Virus record (IMG/VR): IMGVR_UViG_3300042539_000724
Location: 1-44,365 of that record
Source of the DNA: a virus
Reading direction: 5' to 3' (one strand)
Length of the DNA: 44,365 nt
Below the pieces are notes generated by a model, which was not told the DNA's origin, did not search any database, and saw only the letters and a program-made list of their open reading frames with translations. The translations under genes and the position numbers were made by a program. Shown in pieces: positions 44,307 through 44,365 of this stretch; within the stretch, counting starts at the first letter, position 1, and each line of letters opens with the position of its first letter.

Positions 44307-44365
44307 TAAATATAGTTTCACCGATTAATCAACTAGGATATGGCATAACTAGTTTAAACATAGTT
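44303..44365 (+). CDS. Start of a gene, possibly a second glycosyltransferase (partial)
   Basis: ATG 44303 overlaps the previous stop (ATGA). The 21 visible residues (MINIVSPINQLGYGITSLNI) are like the opening of family-1-type glycosyltransferases (vSPinqlGYG...lN). The gene runs off the window. Confidence 0.5.
   Translation, partial: MINIVSPINQLGYGITSLNIV

Overview
The window looks like the early/accessory arm of a large lytic tailed dsDNA phage (Caudoviricetes) with T4-like lifestyle genes. All supportable genes lie on the + strand in tightly packed ATGA/TAATG-overlapping operons. No virion, terminase, integrase or host housekeeping gene is present. Phage hallmarks are rIIA- and rIIB-like proteins, a phage-type ATP-dependent DNA ligase, ThyX, dCMP deaminase, GMP reductase, SSB, a UvdE-type endonuclease, an HNH endonuclease, five tRNA or tRNA-like genes, a tmRNA, and roughly 80 small proteins, many of types that recur in large phages. 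The host cannot be named. It must use sigma70-like promoters and AGGAG-type ribosome binding sites.

Layout. 1-440 is a GC-richer stretch with no convincing gene but strong RNA-fold potential, including a possible pseudoknot. 541-5089 holds small early proteins: a DUF551-like protein, a ribosomal-protein-L7/L12-like protein, a zinc-finger protein, tRNA-Ile, and a DUF932-type protein whose block is flanked by related GC-rich inverted repeats. 5301-6691 has promoter-led small genes ending at a clear terminator (6704-6741). After an AT-rich gap, 7065-9948 holds a UvdE homologue and small genes. 10003-12681 is the most striking locus: a DNA ligase gene fractured into two genes by a split intein inside catalytic motif I, with a free-standing Vsr-like (EDxHD-type) homing endonuclease between the halves. 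13142-14032 is a tRNA cluster (Leu, an odd Arg-like one, Gly). 14080-32673 is a long run of very small genes, several belonging to paralogous families, plus a pentapeptide-repeat protein, a STAS-like protein, a DUF2384-like protein and a metallophosphoesterase. 32718-34903 has an exported thioredoxin-like protein, a tmRNA, an HNH endonuclease and an exported trypsin-like protease. 34945-43398 groups nucleotide metabolism and DNA functions (thyX, rIIA, rIIB, tRNA-Tyr, guaC, dCMP deaminase, ssb, a second deaminase-fold protein, a nucleoside 2-deoxyribosyltransferase-like protein). The window ends in a glycosyltransferase and the start of another gene.

How it works together. At least a dozen sigma70-like promoters (TTGACA, 16-17 bp, TATAAT/TATACT) carry a conserved CGATA(A) element in the spacer, which suggests a phage-wide regulon read by host RNA polymerase and tuned by one DNA-binding factor. 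The nucleotide genes would supply dTMP, dUMP and purine precursors, the ligase and SSB serve replication or repair, and the tRNAs and tmRNA adjust translation of this AT-rich gene set. Gene calls are from reading the translations. Family names rest on motif recognition and were not searched.
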